In this document: positions 57,077-64,000 of the stretch, in pieces | Layout of the letters: each line of letters begins with the position of its first letter | Numbering within the stretch: position 1 is the first letter of the stretch | DNA from: Rhodococcus pseudokoreensis | GTDB lineage: Bacteria; Actinomycetota; Actinomycetes; Mycobacteriales; Mycobacteriaceae | Assembly: GCF_017068395.1 (NCBI RefSeq) | Contig: NZ_CP070619.1 | Location: 3,224,001-3,288,000, forward strand | Length of the DNA stretch: 64,000 bases | Reading direction: 5' to 3' | The notes under the pieces: generated by a model | What the model saw: only the letters and a program-made list of their open reading frames with translations | Database searches by the model: none | Told to the model about the DNA's origin: nothing | Position numbers and translations under genes: made by a program

Positions 57077-58864
57077 ATGGCGAAATTGACCGGCGGGCAG
57101 GTAGTCGCCCAGGTCCTGAAACAGTACGGCGTCGAGTACGTCACCGGCATTCCCGGCCACGGCATCTGGTCACTCACGGATGCGTTCCTGGAGAAGGGAT
57201 CCGAGATCCCGTTCATCCAGGTCTACCACGAGCAGAGCGCCACACACCTCGCGGACGGCTACTACCGGGTGTCCGGCAAGCCGATGGCGGCGGTGGCATC
57301 GATCGGGGCGGGCGCCGCGAACACCGTGCTCGGTCTCGCGACCGCGTACAGCGACTCGACGAGCCTGCTGTGTATCACCGGCGGGCCGCCCACCCACATG
57401 CGCGGACGCGGTCTGCTCCAGGAACTCGAGCGGCACACCGACAACGGATTTCCGCAGGTCACCGACGCGGTGTCGAAGCGCAGCTGGGTCGCCACCCGCG
57501 TGGAGGAACTGCCGTTCATCATGCACCGCGCGTTCAGCACCATGCTGACCGGCCGCCCGGGACCGGCACACATCGAGGTGCCGATGGACGTGCAGGCCGA
57601 GGCCGCCGACGTGTCGCTGCACGACCTCGCGCGACGGCTGCCGGTCGGCCTGCAGCAGCCCGACCCGCTGGCCATCGACAAGGCAGTCGACGTGCTCCGC
57701 GACTCGCGTCGGCCGGTGATCGTCGTCGGCGGCGGCGCCATCACGTCCGACTCGGCCGACGAAGTGCTCACCCTCGCCGAGGCGTGGCAGATCCCCGTGG
57801 TCACCACGTGGAACGGCAAGGGCGCGTTCCCCGAGGATCACGCACTGTTCGCCGGCAGCGTCGGGCAGACCGGCACGATCGTGGGCAACGCCGTCGCCTC
57901 CCGCGCCGACGTGGTGATCTCCATCGGATGCCGGTTCACCGACTGGTCGTCGTCGAGTTACGCACAGGGAGTGACGTTCTCGATTCCGCCCGCCAAGCTC
58001 ATCCACATCGACATCGACCCGCACGAGATCGGCAAGAACTACCCGGCCGAGGTCGGCATCGTCGCCGACGCCAAGCCGACCGTCGCCGCGATCGTCTCCT
58101 CCCTCCCCCGCAGCGGCGCCGACCGCTCCGAATACCTCGCCGAACTCGAGCAGCTGAAGGCGGAATGGGAGGCCAAGCTCGCCGGCCGTCGCGACTCCGA
58201 CCGCTTCCCGTTCACCTCGCAACGCCCCCTCGGCGGCCTGCGGTCGGTGATGGAGCGGGACGGCATCATCGTCGCCGGTTCCGGCAACACCCAGGGCGCC
58301 GTGAAGCAGACGTTCCCGGTGTATCACCCGCGCACGCACCTGACCTCCGGCGGATTCTCGTCGATGGGCTGGGCCGTGCCCGCCGCGATCGGCGCCAAGC
58401 TCGCCGCCCCCGACCGCCAGGTCGCGTGTGTGGTCGGTGACGGCGACTTCCTCATGACGTCGCAGGAGATCGGTGTCTGTGTGCAGCACGACATTCCAGT
58501 CGTGTTCGTGGTCCAGGACAACGCCGGCTTCATGTCCATCCGCGGCGGGCAGCGCAAGCAGACCAGCCGGCACATCGGCACCGAATTCAACCGCCCCGAC
58601 GGCACCCCGTACAGCCCCGACTTCAAGGCGCTCGGGCAGTCGTTCGGCCTCGAGTCGTTCCGGGTGGACGACCCAGCCGACCTCGAGAGCACGTATCAGA
58701 AGGCCTTCGACTCGAAAGCACCTGCCCTGATCGAGATCCCGACGGATCGCGACGCCGCCGGACCGTGGGTCCCCGGGTGGTGGGACTTCCCCGTCCCCGC
58801 GTACATCGACGACGAACGTCAGGACGAGTACTGGGCGACCCGAGCCAAGGAACAGCACCTGTGA
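57077..58864 (+). CDS. Thiamine diphosphate-dependent enzyme (acetolactate synthase-like)
   Basis: A 595-residue ThDP enzyme with the three standard domains. The activating Glu is Glu52 in VYHEQSATHLADGYYR, unlike Gcl at 31 kb. SIGAGAANTVLGLATAYSDSTSLLCITGGPP, PGPAHIEVPMDVQAEA and VVTTWNGKGAFPEDH belong to the N-terminal and central domains. The cofactor motif is VVGDGDFLMTSQEIGVCVQHDIPVVFVVQDN. It is not a normal anabolic IlvB, because no small subunit follows. ATG 57077 has GAGGAGA upstream. With ThuA and a GMC oxidoreductase it probably cleaves or condenses a keto-sugar-derived 2-oxo compound. Substrate unknown. Confidence 0.88.
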   Translation: MAKLTGGQVVAQVLKQYGVEYVTGIPGHGIWSLTDAFLEKGSEIPFIQVYHEQSATHLADGYYRVSGKPMAAVASIGAGAANTVLGLATAYSDSTSLLCITGGPPTHMRGRGLLQELERHTDNGFPQVTDAVSKRSWVATRVEELPFIMHRAFSTMLTGRPGPAHIEVPMDVQAEAADVSLHDLARRLPVGLQQPDPLAIDKAVDVLRDSRRPVIVVGGGAITSDSADEVLTLAEAWQIPVVTTWNGKGAFPEDHALFAGSVGQTGTIVGNAVASRADVVISIGCRFTDWSSSSYAQGVTFSIPPAKLIHIDIDPHEIGKNYPAEVGIVADAKPTVAAIVSSLPRSGADRSEYLAELEQLKAEWEAKLAGRRDSDRFPFTSQRPLGGLRSVMERDGIIVAGSGNTQGAVKQTFPVYHPRTHLTSGGFSSMGWAVPAAIGAKLAAPDRQVACVVGDGDFLMTSQEIGVCVQHDIPVVFVVQDNAGFMSIRGGQRKQTSRHIGTEFNRPDGTPYSPDFKALGQSFGLESFRVDDPADLESTYQKAFDSKAPALIEIPTDRDAAGPWVPGWWDFPVPAYIDDERQDEYWATRAKEQHL

Positions 58865-60447
58865 GAACCTCGGGCCACGATCAGGTCGACGCGTATTCAC
58901 CGCTGCGCGAGGGCGCGGTGGTGGAGGTGGGCGACTCCGACACGGTCACGGCCGATGTCGTGGTCGTCGGGTCCGGGATGGGTGGTTCGACCCTGGCGTG
59001 GGCGCTCCGGGATCGGGACGTCGACGTCCTGGTCGTCGAGCGCGGCCGGTTCCTCCCCCGCGAGGTGGAGAATTCGCAGGCCGCGGAGATGTTCCTCGAG
59101 GGCCGGTACAAGACCGCGGAACCGTGGTTCGACGGCAGCAACGGTGAGCCGTTCCAGCCCGGTGTGTACTACTGGGTGGGCGGCAACACGAAGTTCTACG
59201 GCGGCAGCCTTCCCCGCTTCCGCGCGACGGATTTCGAGGAGACGCAGCACTACGACGGCGTCTCACCGAAGTGGCCGTTCAGCTACGCCGACCTCGAACC
59301 GTTCTACGCCGAGGCGGAGCGTCTCTACCAGGTGCACGGCGTCGACGGCGAGGATCCGACCGAACCCCCGCGGTCGTCTCCGTACCCGTTGCCCCCGCTG
59401 CCGCACGAGCCGACGATCGAGCGTTTCGCCTCCTCGCTTCGCAAGCAGGGTCTGCACCCGTTCCACACGCCGAACGGCATGAACCTGACCACGCAGGAGC
59501 ATCGCCGGCAGTCGACGGCGTCGGACGGCACCCCGTCGCAGACCGATCACAAGAGTGAAGCGGAGAACCGCGCGCTGCGCCCCGCCCTCGAGTCGGAGCG
59601 GGTGCGCCTGCTCACCGAAGCCAAGGTGACGCGTCTGCTCACCGACGCGAAGGGCACTCGAATCGTCGCCGCGGAGGCCGAGTTCCGTGGCCGCACCATC
59701 CGGATCACGGCCAACCAGTTCGTGGTCTCGGCGGGCGCGGTCAACACCGCGGCGCTGCTGCTCCGGTCCGGGGACGAACGGAACCCGGACGGTCTCGGCA
59801 ACTCGTCGGGACTACTGGGCCGGAACTACATGGTGCACAACAGCACGTTCTTCATGGGCGTGAACCCCTTCCGGACCAACACGACCGCGTGGCAGAAGAC
59901 GCTGGGAATCAACGACTGGTATGCCGCGGGCCCGGACAACGAGTTCCCGCTCGGCAATCTGCAGATGCTCGGCAAACTGCAGGCCGCGCACGTGAAGGGG
60001 GCACGGCCCTGGGCTCCGATGTGGGCGCTGAAGGCGGTGGTGGATCGCAGTCTCGACATCTACCTCACCACCGAGGATCTGCCGGCGCGCAGCAACCGGG
60101 TCCGGGTCGACGGCGACCGGATCGTCGTCGACTGGACTCCCAACAACACTGCGCCGCACCGTGAACTGGTTCGCCGGGTCTCGGCAGCGGTCCGCAGGGC
60201 GGGGTATCCGATCATCCTCACCGAACGAATGGGGATCGCGACGAACTCGCACATGTGCGGAACCGCGGTCGCGGGCACCGATCCGGCGGCGAGTGTCCTC
60301 GACCCGCACTGCCGCAGTCACGACGTCGACAACCTGTGGGTGGTGGACGGGTCGTTCTTCCCGTCGTCGGCAGCGCTCAACCCCGCGCTGACCATCGCAG
60401 CCAACGCCCTGCGCGTCGCACCCCACATCGCCGTCGCGGCCGGGTGA
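58861..60447 (+). CDS. GMC-family FAD oxidoreductase
   Basis: A 528-residue flavoprotein of the glucose-methanol-choline family. It has VVVGSGMGGSTLAWALRDRDVDVLVVERGRF near residue 38, YYWVGGNTKFYGGSLPRFRATDFEE (the FAD-loop region), and the C-terminal SHMCGTAVAGTDPAASVLDPHCRSHDVDNLWVVDGSFFPSSAALNPALTIAANALR. The last stretch holds the active-site and FAD-contacting residues. This subgroup includes pyranose/glycoside 3-oxidases and gluconate dehydrogenases. The GTG start overlaps the TGA of the ThDP gene as GTGA. It is the last gene of the operon, and a hairpin follows. Oxidation of a sugar or polyol is the likely role. Confidence 0.87.
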   Translation: MRTSGHDQVDAYSPLREGAVVEVGDSDTVTADVVVVGSGMGGSTLAWALRDRDVDVLVVERGRFLPREVENSQAAEMFLEGRYKTAEPWFDGSNGEPFQPGVYYWVGGNTKFYGGSLPRFRATDFEETQHYDGVSPKWPFSYADLEPFYAEAERLYQVHGVDGEDPTEPPRSSPYPLPPLPHEPTIERFASSLRKQGLHPFHTPNGMNLTTQEHRRQSTASDGTPSQTDHKSEAENRALRPALESERVRLLTEAKVTRLLTDAKGTRIVAAEAEFRGRTIRITANQFVVSAGAVNTAALLLRSGDERNPDGLGNSSGLLGRNYMVHNSTFFMGVNPFRTNTTAWQKTLGINDWYAAGPDNEFPLGNLQMLGKLQAAHVKGARPWAPMWALKAVVDRSLDIYLTTEDLPARSNRVRVDGDRIVVDWTPNNTAPHRELVRRVSAAVRRAGYPIILTERMGIATNSHMCGTAVAGTDPAASVLDPHCRSHDVDNLWVVDGSFFPSSAALNPALTIAANALRVAPHIAVAAG

Positions 60448-60477
60448 AACCGGGCTGACCCTCACGCCGTACTAGCG

Positions 60478-60521
60478 ACTCAGGCCCGGATCCGGTCGAC
60501 AAAACCGGCCCGGGCCTGAGT
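60478..60521. terminator. Terminator hairpin after the GMC gene
   Basis: ACTCAGGCCCGG (60478-60489) pairs with 60510-60521; an inner CCGGT/ACCGG stem lies within the loop. It begins 30 bases after the stop codon. Confidence 0.72.
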
Positions 60522-60905
60522 AGTTGGTCAACGAACCCGCCGACCACACGCTCGGCCGCTCCCGCGGCGAGCGGAGCATCGAAATCCACGCCCTCACCGA
60601 GACGTTCTGTTGCCCGCTGACGCTGCTGCTCTCGCCGGGAAATGCAGGCGACAACCCCTCCCTGGTGCCGCTGTTCGACGCGCACCGTGCACGACACCGA
60701 TGCGTTTCGCCTGCTGGCCGACAACGCGTATTCACACCCGAGTACCCGAAAGGAACTGCGGGGAAGCACAATCTCGCACACCATCCCCGAACGCCGCGAC
60801 CAGATCCTTTCGTCGCAAGGCGAAAGAATTGGCCGGGGTCTGCCGCTGGCGGTCGACAAGGACCGCTACGCGAACGCAACACCGTCGAGCGTGGCTCTCC
60901 GGGTC
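60522..60905 (+). pseudogene. IS5-family transposase remnant
   Basis: Broken pieces of a DDE transposase in several frames. VNEPADHTLGRSRGERSIEIHALTETFCCPLTLLLSPGNAGDNPSLVPL is read in one frame. After a shift near 60685, DAFRLLADNAYSHPSTRKELRGSTISHTIPERRDQI is in a second frame, and after another near 60860, RERNTVERG is in the first frame again. In intact IS5-type elements these are consecutive and continue into the FNRLKQWR C-terminus, which is lost. The N-terminal third and both terminal inverted repeats are absent. It is long inactive. Confidence 0.8.
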
Positions 60906-60974
60906 GGGGAGCAGGGTGCAGAGCATCACCTCCGGCGGGGGTGGCCTCGATGCGCGGGCTGCGGTCAACCCCGG

Positions 60975-61436
60975 CTACCGGCGGTCGGCGGCGCCCATAG
61001 TCACGTCGGCATCGCTGCAGAAGCCGCGATGACTGCGCTTCAGACACAGCAGACCTCGAAACACGCCATCGTCGTCCACGACGGCCAACCGGCGTGTGCC
61101 TGAGGCAACCATGCGAGCGTGCACCTTGCCCGCGGGCTCCTCGGGTCGTACGGTCCGACCCACCAGACCCGAGACGGTGAGTACTGGTTCGTCGTCGCGC
61201 AGGCGAGGATCTGTCATGTCGTCACGGACGATCGCGCCGAGGAGTACGTCACCCTCGATGACGAGAAGCATATGCACATGGTCGTCATCGAAATGCCTGC
61301 GCGCTTCACCTACGGTGGCCGTCCGCTGCAGCGCCTTCGGGCATGTGACCATGGCATCGCCCACCGTCCTCGACAGGGTAATGCTCTCCGATGAGGCGGA
61401 GCGGCAGGACATGTCACCCACTTCGGTCATCCGCAC
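60975..61436 (-). CDS. CBS-domain pair protein
   Basis: A 153-residue protein made of two cystathionine-beta-synthase motifs: VGDAMVTCPKALQRTATVGEARRHFDDDHVHMLLVIEGDVLLGAIVRDD and VSGLVGRTVRPEEPAGKVHARMVASGTRRLAVVDDDGVFRGLLCL. CBS pairs bind adenosine nucleotides and act as energy or redox sensors for a partner. The GTG at 61436 is chosen for its distance (six bases) from AGGGGG; TTG 61439 and ATG 61430 are possible. It is a lone gene inside a region of broken genes and so is probably the only live gene there. Its partner is not identifiable. Confidence 0.75.
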   Translation of the reverse strand: MRMTEVGDMSCRSASSESITLSRTVGDAMVTCPKALQRTATVGEARRHFDDDHVHMLLVIEGDVLLGAIVRDDMTDPRLRDDEPVLTVSGLVGRTVRPEEPAGKVHARMVASGTRRLAVVDDDGVFRGLLCLKRSHRGFCSDADVTMGAADRR

Positions 61437-61645
61437 CAAATTCCCCCTCGGGACCGAACTCTGCCCGCGTCGATTCGCGTAATCAAGTCGAACGTTCGTT
61501 AGAATAGGTTCCGGTGCTTCCCCACGTCAAGAGCAGAGTTCCGTTAGAGGCAATGAGCCCCGGAAAACGCGCCACGCCAGGACCACAACGGGCAGCACTC
61601 CGCCACCGGCGCCCGTCAACTCCCGGGGCCGTCAAAGCGATGTAT

Positions 61646-61909
61646 CTAGCGCTTGACGATCATTCCGATCACGGCGCCGGCGGCGGGCAGGGTGCCGATC
61701 GTCGTGAGGTCGGTGACACCGAGCCCCTCGAGGATGGTCGGAGTCCAGTACGAGAACACGCTGAACCCCGCGTATATGGCGAGGAACACGAACCCCGCGA
61801 TGTACACCCACCGGTCCGTCAGGAGCCGGCGCAGAACGCTACCGGCCGGCTCGCTGGCATGCCGGGCGGTGTTCTCCGGTCGCTCACCCTCGACGGCCTG
61901 TTCCCGGAA
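61646..61909 (-). pseudogene. MFS transporter fragment
   Basis: On the reverse strand, about 85 codons read LFREQAVEGERPENTARHASEPAGSVLRRLLTDRWVYIAGFVFLAIYAGFSVFSYWTPTILEGLGVTDLTTIGTLPAAGAVIGMI, then stop. This is the central loop and the seventh and eighth helices of an anion:cation-symporter-type MFS protein (the YWTPTIL motif). The first half and the last four helices are missing. It abuts the AraC fragment on the other strand, so a deletion or fusion joined them. Confidence 0.72.
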
Positions 61910-62363
61910 AAGTGCTGCAGCAGCCGGTCTCGGGAACCGACCCCACCCTGCAGCGCTTCTTCCACGGGCATCTGCAGCAGCTGCAGACCGGGGCGGGAAA
62001 GGACGTTGTGGGCCAGGTTCGCCGGGCCGTCGAGGAATCACTGCACGCTGGAGACTGCAGCGTCGACCAGGTGGCGCAGCTGTTCTCGTCCACCGCATCT
62101 CCGAGTATCGGCACCTCGCTCGCGCCGGAACGACGTTCGAGTCGGTGGTCGACGAGACCCGCCGCGACCTCGCGGAACAGTTCCTGTCCCAGACGGACCT
62201 GCCGCTCGTCGAGGTGAGCCGGCTGCTCGGCTACCGGCACCAAAGCGCGTTCAGCCGCGCATTTCGGCGTTGGCACGACATCCCGCCGCTGCAGTGGCGC
62301 CGCGGTCGCACCCACGACGCCAACCCAGGAAGCGTGTCAGCAGCGTTCCAGCCCTCACTGTGA
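61905..62363 (+). pseudogene. AraC-family regulator remnant with a frameshift
   Basis: One frame reads VSGTDPTLQRFFHGHLQQLQTG...DVVGQVRRAVEESLHAGDCSVDQVAQLF; a one-base shift near 62090 moves the rest to another frame: VHRISEYRHLARAGTTFESVVDETRRDLAEQFL, then LPLVEVSRLLGYRHQSAFSRAFRRWHDIPPLQWR. Together these are the C-terminal half of an AraC/OruR-type regulator with both helix-turn-helix motifs. The N-terminal ligand domain is missing and the frameshift falls in the first recognition helix, so it should not be functional. Confidence 0.8.
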
Positions 62364-62560
62364 TCCCTGCATCGCGGTGAGCGAACTGACAATGCGGCGC
62401 CAGCGGCTATGCGGTCCGACTGCGAGGCAGAGACTTTCGCCTCTCTGATCCGCGGCTTGGCAGCAATCCGGCCGATGACGGTGTCGATCGGGGGTGGTGA
62501 GGGCGACGACCTCGCCCGGCGTCGCACGGGTCCCGGCAGAGCGACGCCGGTCGTGCGCGG

Positions 62561-64000
62561 TCAGGGTGATCGGTGTTCGACGACCCAGGCCGCAATCTGG
62601 GCGCGGGAGGTGAAGCCCAGCTTCGTCAGGACGTGCTCCACGTGGCCCGCGGCGGTGCGTGGGGAGATGACCAGGCGGGCGGCGATCGCCCTGTTTGTCA
62701 GTCCCTCGGCGACGAGGTCGGCCACCTCCCGTTCCCGCCTGGTCAGCTCGGTCGACGGGCCCGCGGTAGGCGGCGTGGTGGTGGGTTCCTCGCCGAGGGC
62801 GTAGGCGATGGCGGCATCGAGGTCGAGCGACCGGCCTTCGTTGTGGGCGGCCTCGAACACCCGCGGACCGAGCGCCCGGCGCGTGGTCCGCTCACACTCG
62901 TCATGGTGAACGAGCAGGTTCGGGAACACCACGGTGGTGGCGCCCGTCACCTGGTGCAGGGCCTGCGCCGCGCCCATGAGCACCGCGGCGCGCCGGGCGT
63001 CGCCCTCGGCGGCCGTAAACCACGCCATCACCTCGAGACACGTCGCGGTCACGAACGGGTCCCTGCGGCGACGGACGAGGACAAGCGCCTGCTGCAGCAG
63101 GTCCAGTGCTTGGTCGCGCTCCCCCTGGTGCCACACGGCGACCGCGGCGGACCACAGTGCGTATGACCGCCACACCGATTCGCCGTGGGATTCGGTGATC
63201 GCGAGGATCTTCTCGTAGCACTCGAGGGCCCCCGCGGTGTCCTGCTTCAGTTCCCGCGCCCATCCGAGGGTGAGGAGCACCAGGACCTGCGCGAGGAGGT
63301 CGCCCCGGGCGGCGAATATGTCACGAGTACGTTCCAGGCGCGCGCTCGCGGGGGCGAGGTCGCCGACGTAGATATCGTGGAGGCCCTCGGTGAACTCCAC
63401 GAATGCGTGCGCGAGCGGGTCCGCGGTCCGTTCGGCGAGGGCGCGGGCCTCGACGACCAGGGCCTCCGCGGCTGCGCGGTCTCCCTGGGAATCGGCCAGC
63501 GCGACGTCGCGGTACAAGGCCTTGGCCCGGACCGCGGGCGCGGCGCCGGGTGCGGCGGCGAGGGTCCGGTCGATCCAGTGCCGTCCTTCACCGAGTTGGC
63601 CGCGCGAGACCCAGAACGGTTGCAGCGCTGCTGCGAAGGCCACCGCGGAGTCGGATCCCCCGTCGTCGGTGAGGGCGAACTCAAGGGCCTCACGGAGATT
63701 GGGCTGTTCGCGGTCGAGACGGTCGATCCAGTCGAGCTGCCGGGCACTGATCCATCCGGTCTCCACGTCGAGAGCGAGCTGCCGGTACCAGCGCAGGTGC
63801 CGTCGCCGCAGCTCCGGCAACTCGTCGGACTCGCGCACCCTCTCGCGGCCGAAATCGCGCAGCGTCTCGAGCATCCGGAACCGCACCGCGGTACCCGACT
63901 CCTCCCGGATCAGGATGGACTTGTCGACCAGGGAGGCCAGCACGTCGAGCAGGCCATCCGCCTCGATATCGCACCGGCATACCTGTTCGGCGGCATCGAG
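62561..64000 (-). CDS. LuxR-family regulator with STAND/TPR-like region (5' end beyond the window)
   Basis: At least 479 residues, open to the right edge. The visible part starts in a winged helix after an NB-ARC-type ATPase (VLASLVDKSILIREESGTAVRFRMLETLRDFGRERVRE, typical of actinobacterial AfsR/LuxR STAND proteins). It continues as a long alpha-helical TPR-like array (YRQLALDVETGWISARQLDWIDRLDREQPNLREALEFAL through AMGAAQALHQVTGA-like repeats) and ends in a LuxR helix-turn-helix (STELTRREREVADLVAEGLTNRAIAARLVISPRTAAGHVEHVLTKLGFTSRAQIAAW). It is probably a large signal-integrating activator. Targets unknown. Confidence 0.88.
   Translation of the reverse strand, partial: LDAAEQVCRCDIEADGLLDVLASLVDKSILIREESGTAVRFRMLETLRDFGRERVRESDELPELRRRHLRWYRQLALDVETGWISARQLDWIDRLDREQPNLREALEFALTDDGGSDSAVAFAAALQPFWVSRGQLGEGRHWIDRTLAAAPGAAPAVRAKALYRDVALADSQGDRAAAEALVVEARALAERTADPLAHAFVEFTEGLHDIYVGDLAPASARLERTRDIFAARGDLLAQVLVLLTLGWARELKQDTAGALECYEKILAITESHGESVWRSYALWSAAVAVWHQGERDQALDLLQQALVLVRRRRDPFVTATCLEVMAWFTAAEGDARRAAVLMGAAQALHQVTGATTVVFPNLLVHHDECERTTRRALGPRVFEAAHNEGRSLDLDAAIAYALGEEPTTTPPTAGPSTELTRREREVADLVAEGLTNRAIAARLVISPRTAAGHVEHVLTKLGFTSRAQIAAWVVEHRSP

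Noticed and set aside
1..64000. CRISPR arrays, rRNA or tRNA genes, prophage or integrase.
   Set aside because: No regular direct-repeat arrays, structural RNA signatures, phage structural genes or recombinases were seen. The only mobile-element trace is the broken IS5-type transposase near 60.5 kb.

Overview
The window looks like chromosome (or a large replicon) of a high-GC actinomycete, most probably a Rhodococcus of the opacus/jostii type. The signs are uniformly GC-rich codons, many GTG starts, ATGA/GTGA gene overlaps, a WhiB protein, a DUF3263-like small protein, a short-form adenylate kinase and very dense catabolic gene content. The genus is an inference; there is no rRNA or tRNA to fix it. 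I found no CRISPR array, intact prophage or complete insertion sequence.

Layout. 0-2 kb: end of a LacI regulator converging on a sugar-type MFS transporter that has two LacI-like operators in front of it. 2-11 kb: a branched-chain acyl-CoA/aldehyde block (mmsB, an unexpected adenylate kinase, aldehyde dehydrogenase, CoA transferase, LysR and MarR regulators, acyl-CoA dehydrogenase, 3-hydroxyisobutyryl-CoA hydrolase, enoyl-CoA hydratase) that fits valine/isobutyrate breakdown. 11-21 kb: an IclR regulator with two divergent operons, one for a flavin amine oxidase, flavin reductase and aldehyde dehydrogenase, the other for an MFS transporter, RibBA, RidA and an old-yellow-enzyme/TMADH-type reductase. 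21.3 kb: a broken malic enzyme start. 22-34 kb: a visibly less GC-rich block with an APC permease, SDR, two PuuE/PgdA-type deacetylases and a sugar-epimerase-like protein, divergent from a PucR regulator, followed by hydroxypyruvate isomerase, tartronate semialdehyde reductase, glyoxylate carboligase and an AllR-like IclR regulator. 34.7-37 kb: a 2-oxopent-4-enoate hydratase-like protein and an LLM flavin monooxygenase. 37-40.5 kb: WhiB, MFS efflux with its MarR regulator, and an orphan ectoine hydroxylase. 40.5-45 kb: GntR regulator, two Asp/Glu-racemase-type proteins, a 2-hydroxyacid dehydrogenase and an amidase. 45-51 kb: a pseudokinase membrane protein, DUF202, and a sulfatase operon with its formylglycine-generating enzyme. 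51-60 kb: an RsrR-like Rrf2 regulator with an NmrA protein, a TreS-like GH13 enzyme, and a LacI/ThuA/TPP enzyme/GMC oxidoreductase group. 60.5-62.4 kb: a graveyard of IS5-family transposase, MFS and AraC fragments around a CBS-domain protein. 62.5 kb to the end: a large LuxR/STAND-type regulator cut by the window edge.

How the parts work together. The strongest systems-level signal is a shared inverted repeat, GTTCA-N5-TGAAC. It lies in front of the IclR gene, both operons of the 11-21 kb region and, 16 kb beyond the OYE gene, the LLM monooxygenase operon. At the amine oxidase promoter the half-sites repeat three times, and at the monooxygenase promoter four times, at exactly 10-bp steps. This ties a flavin monooxygenase, its probable flavin reductase, a flavin-biosynthesis enzyme, a RidA imine deaminase, an amine oxidase and aldehyde/dienoate-processing enzymes into one putative regulon. 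The logic resembles the Rut (pyrimidine) and Pyr (pyridine) ring-opening systems, but the gene set differs. I regard it as the best candidate for an undescribed N-heterocycle or amine catabolic system. A second candidate is the twin-deacetylase/permease/SDR cluster that shares a PucR-type divergent promoter with a complete glyoxylate-to-glycerate module.
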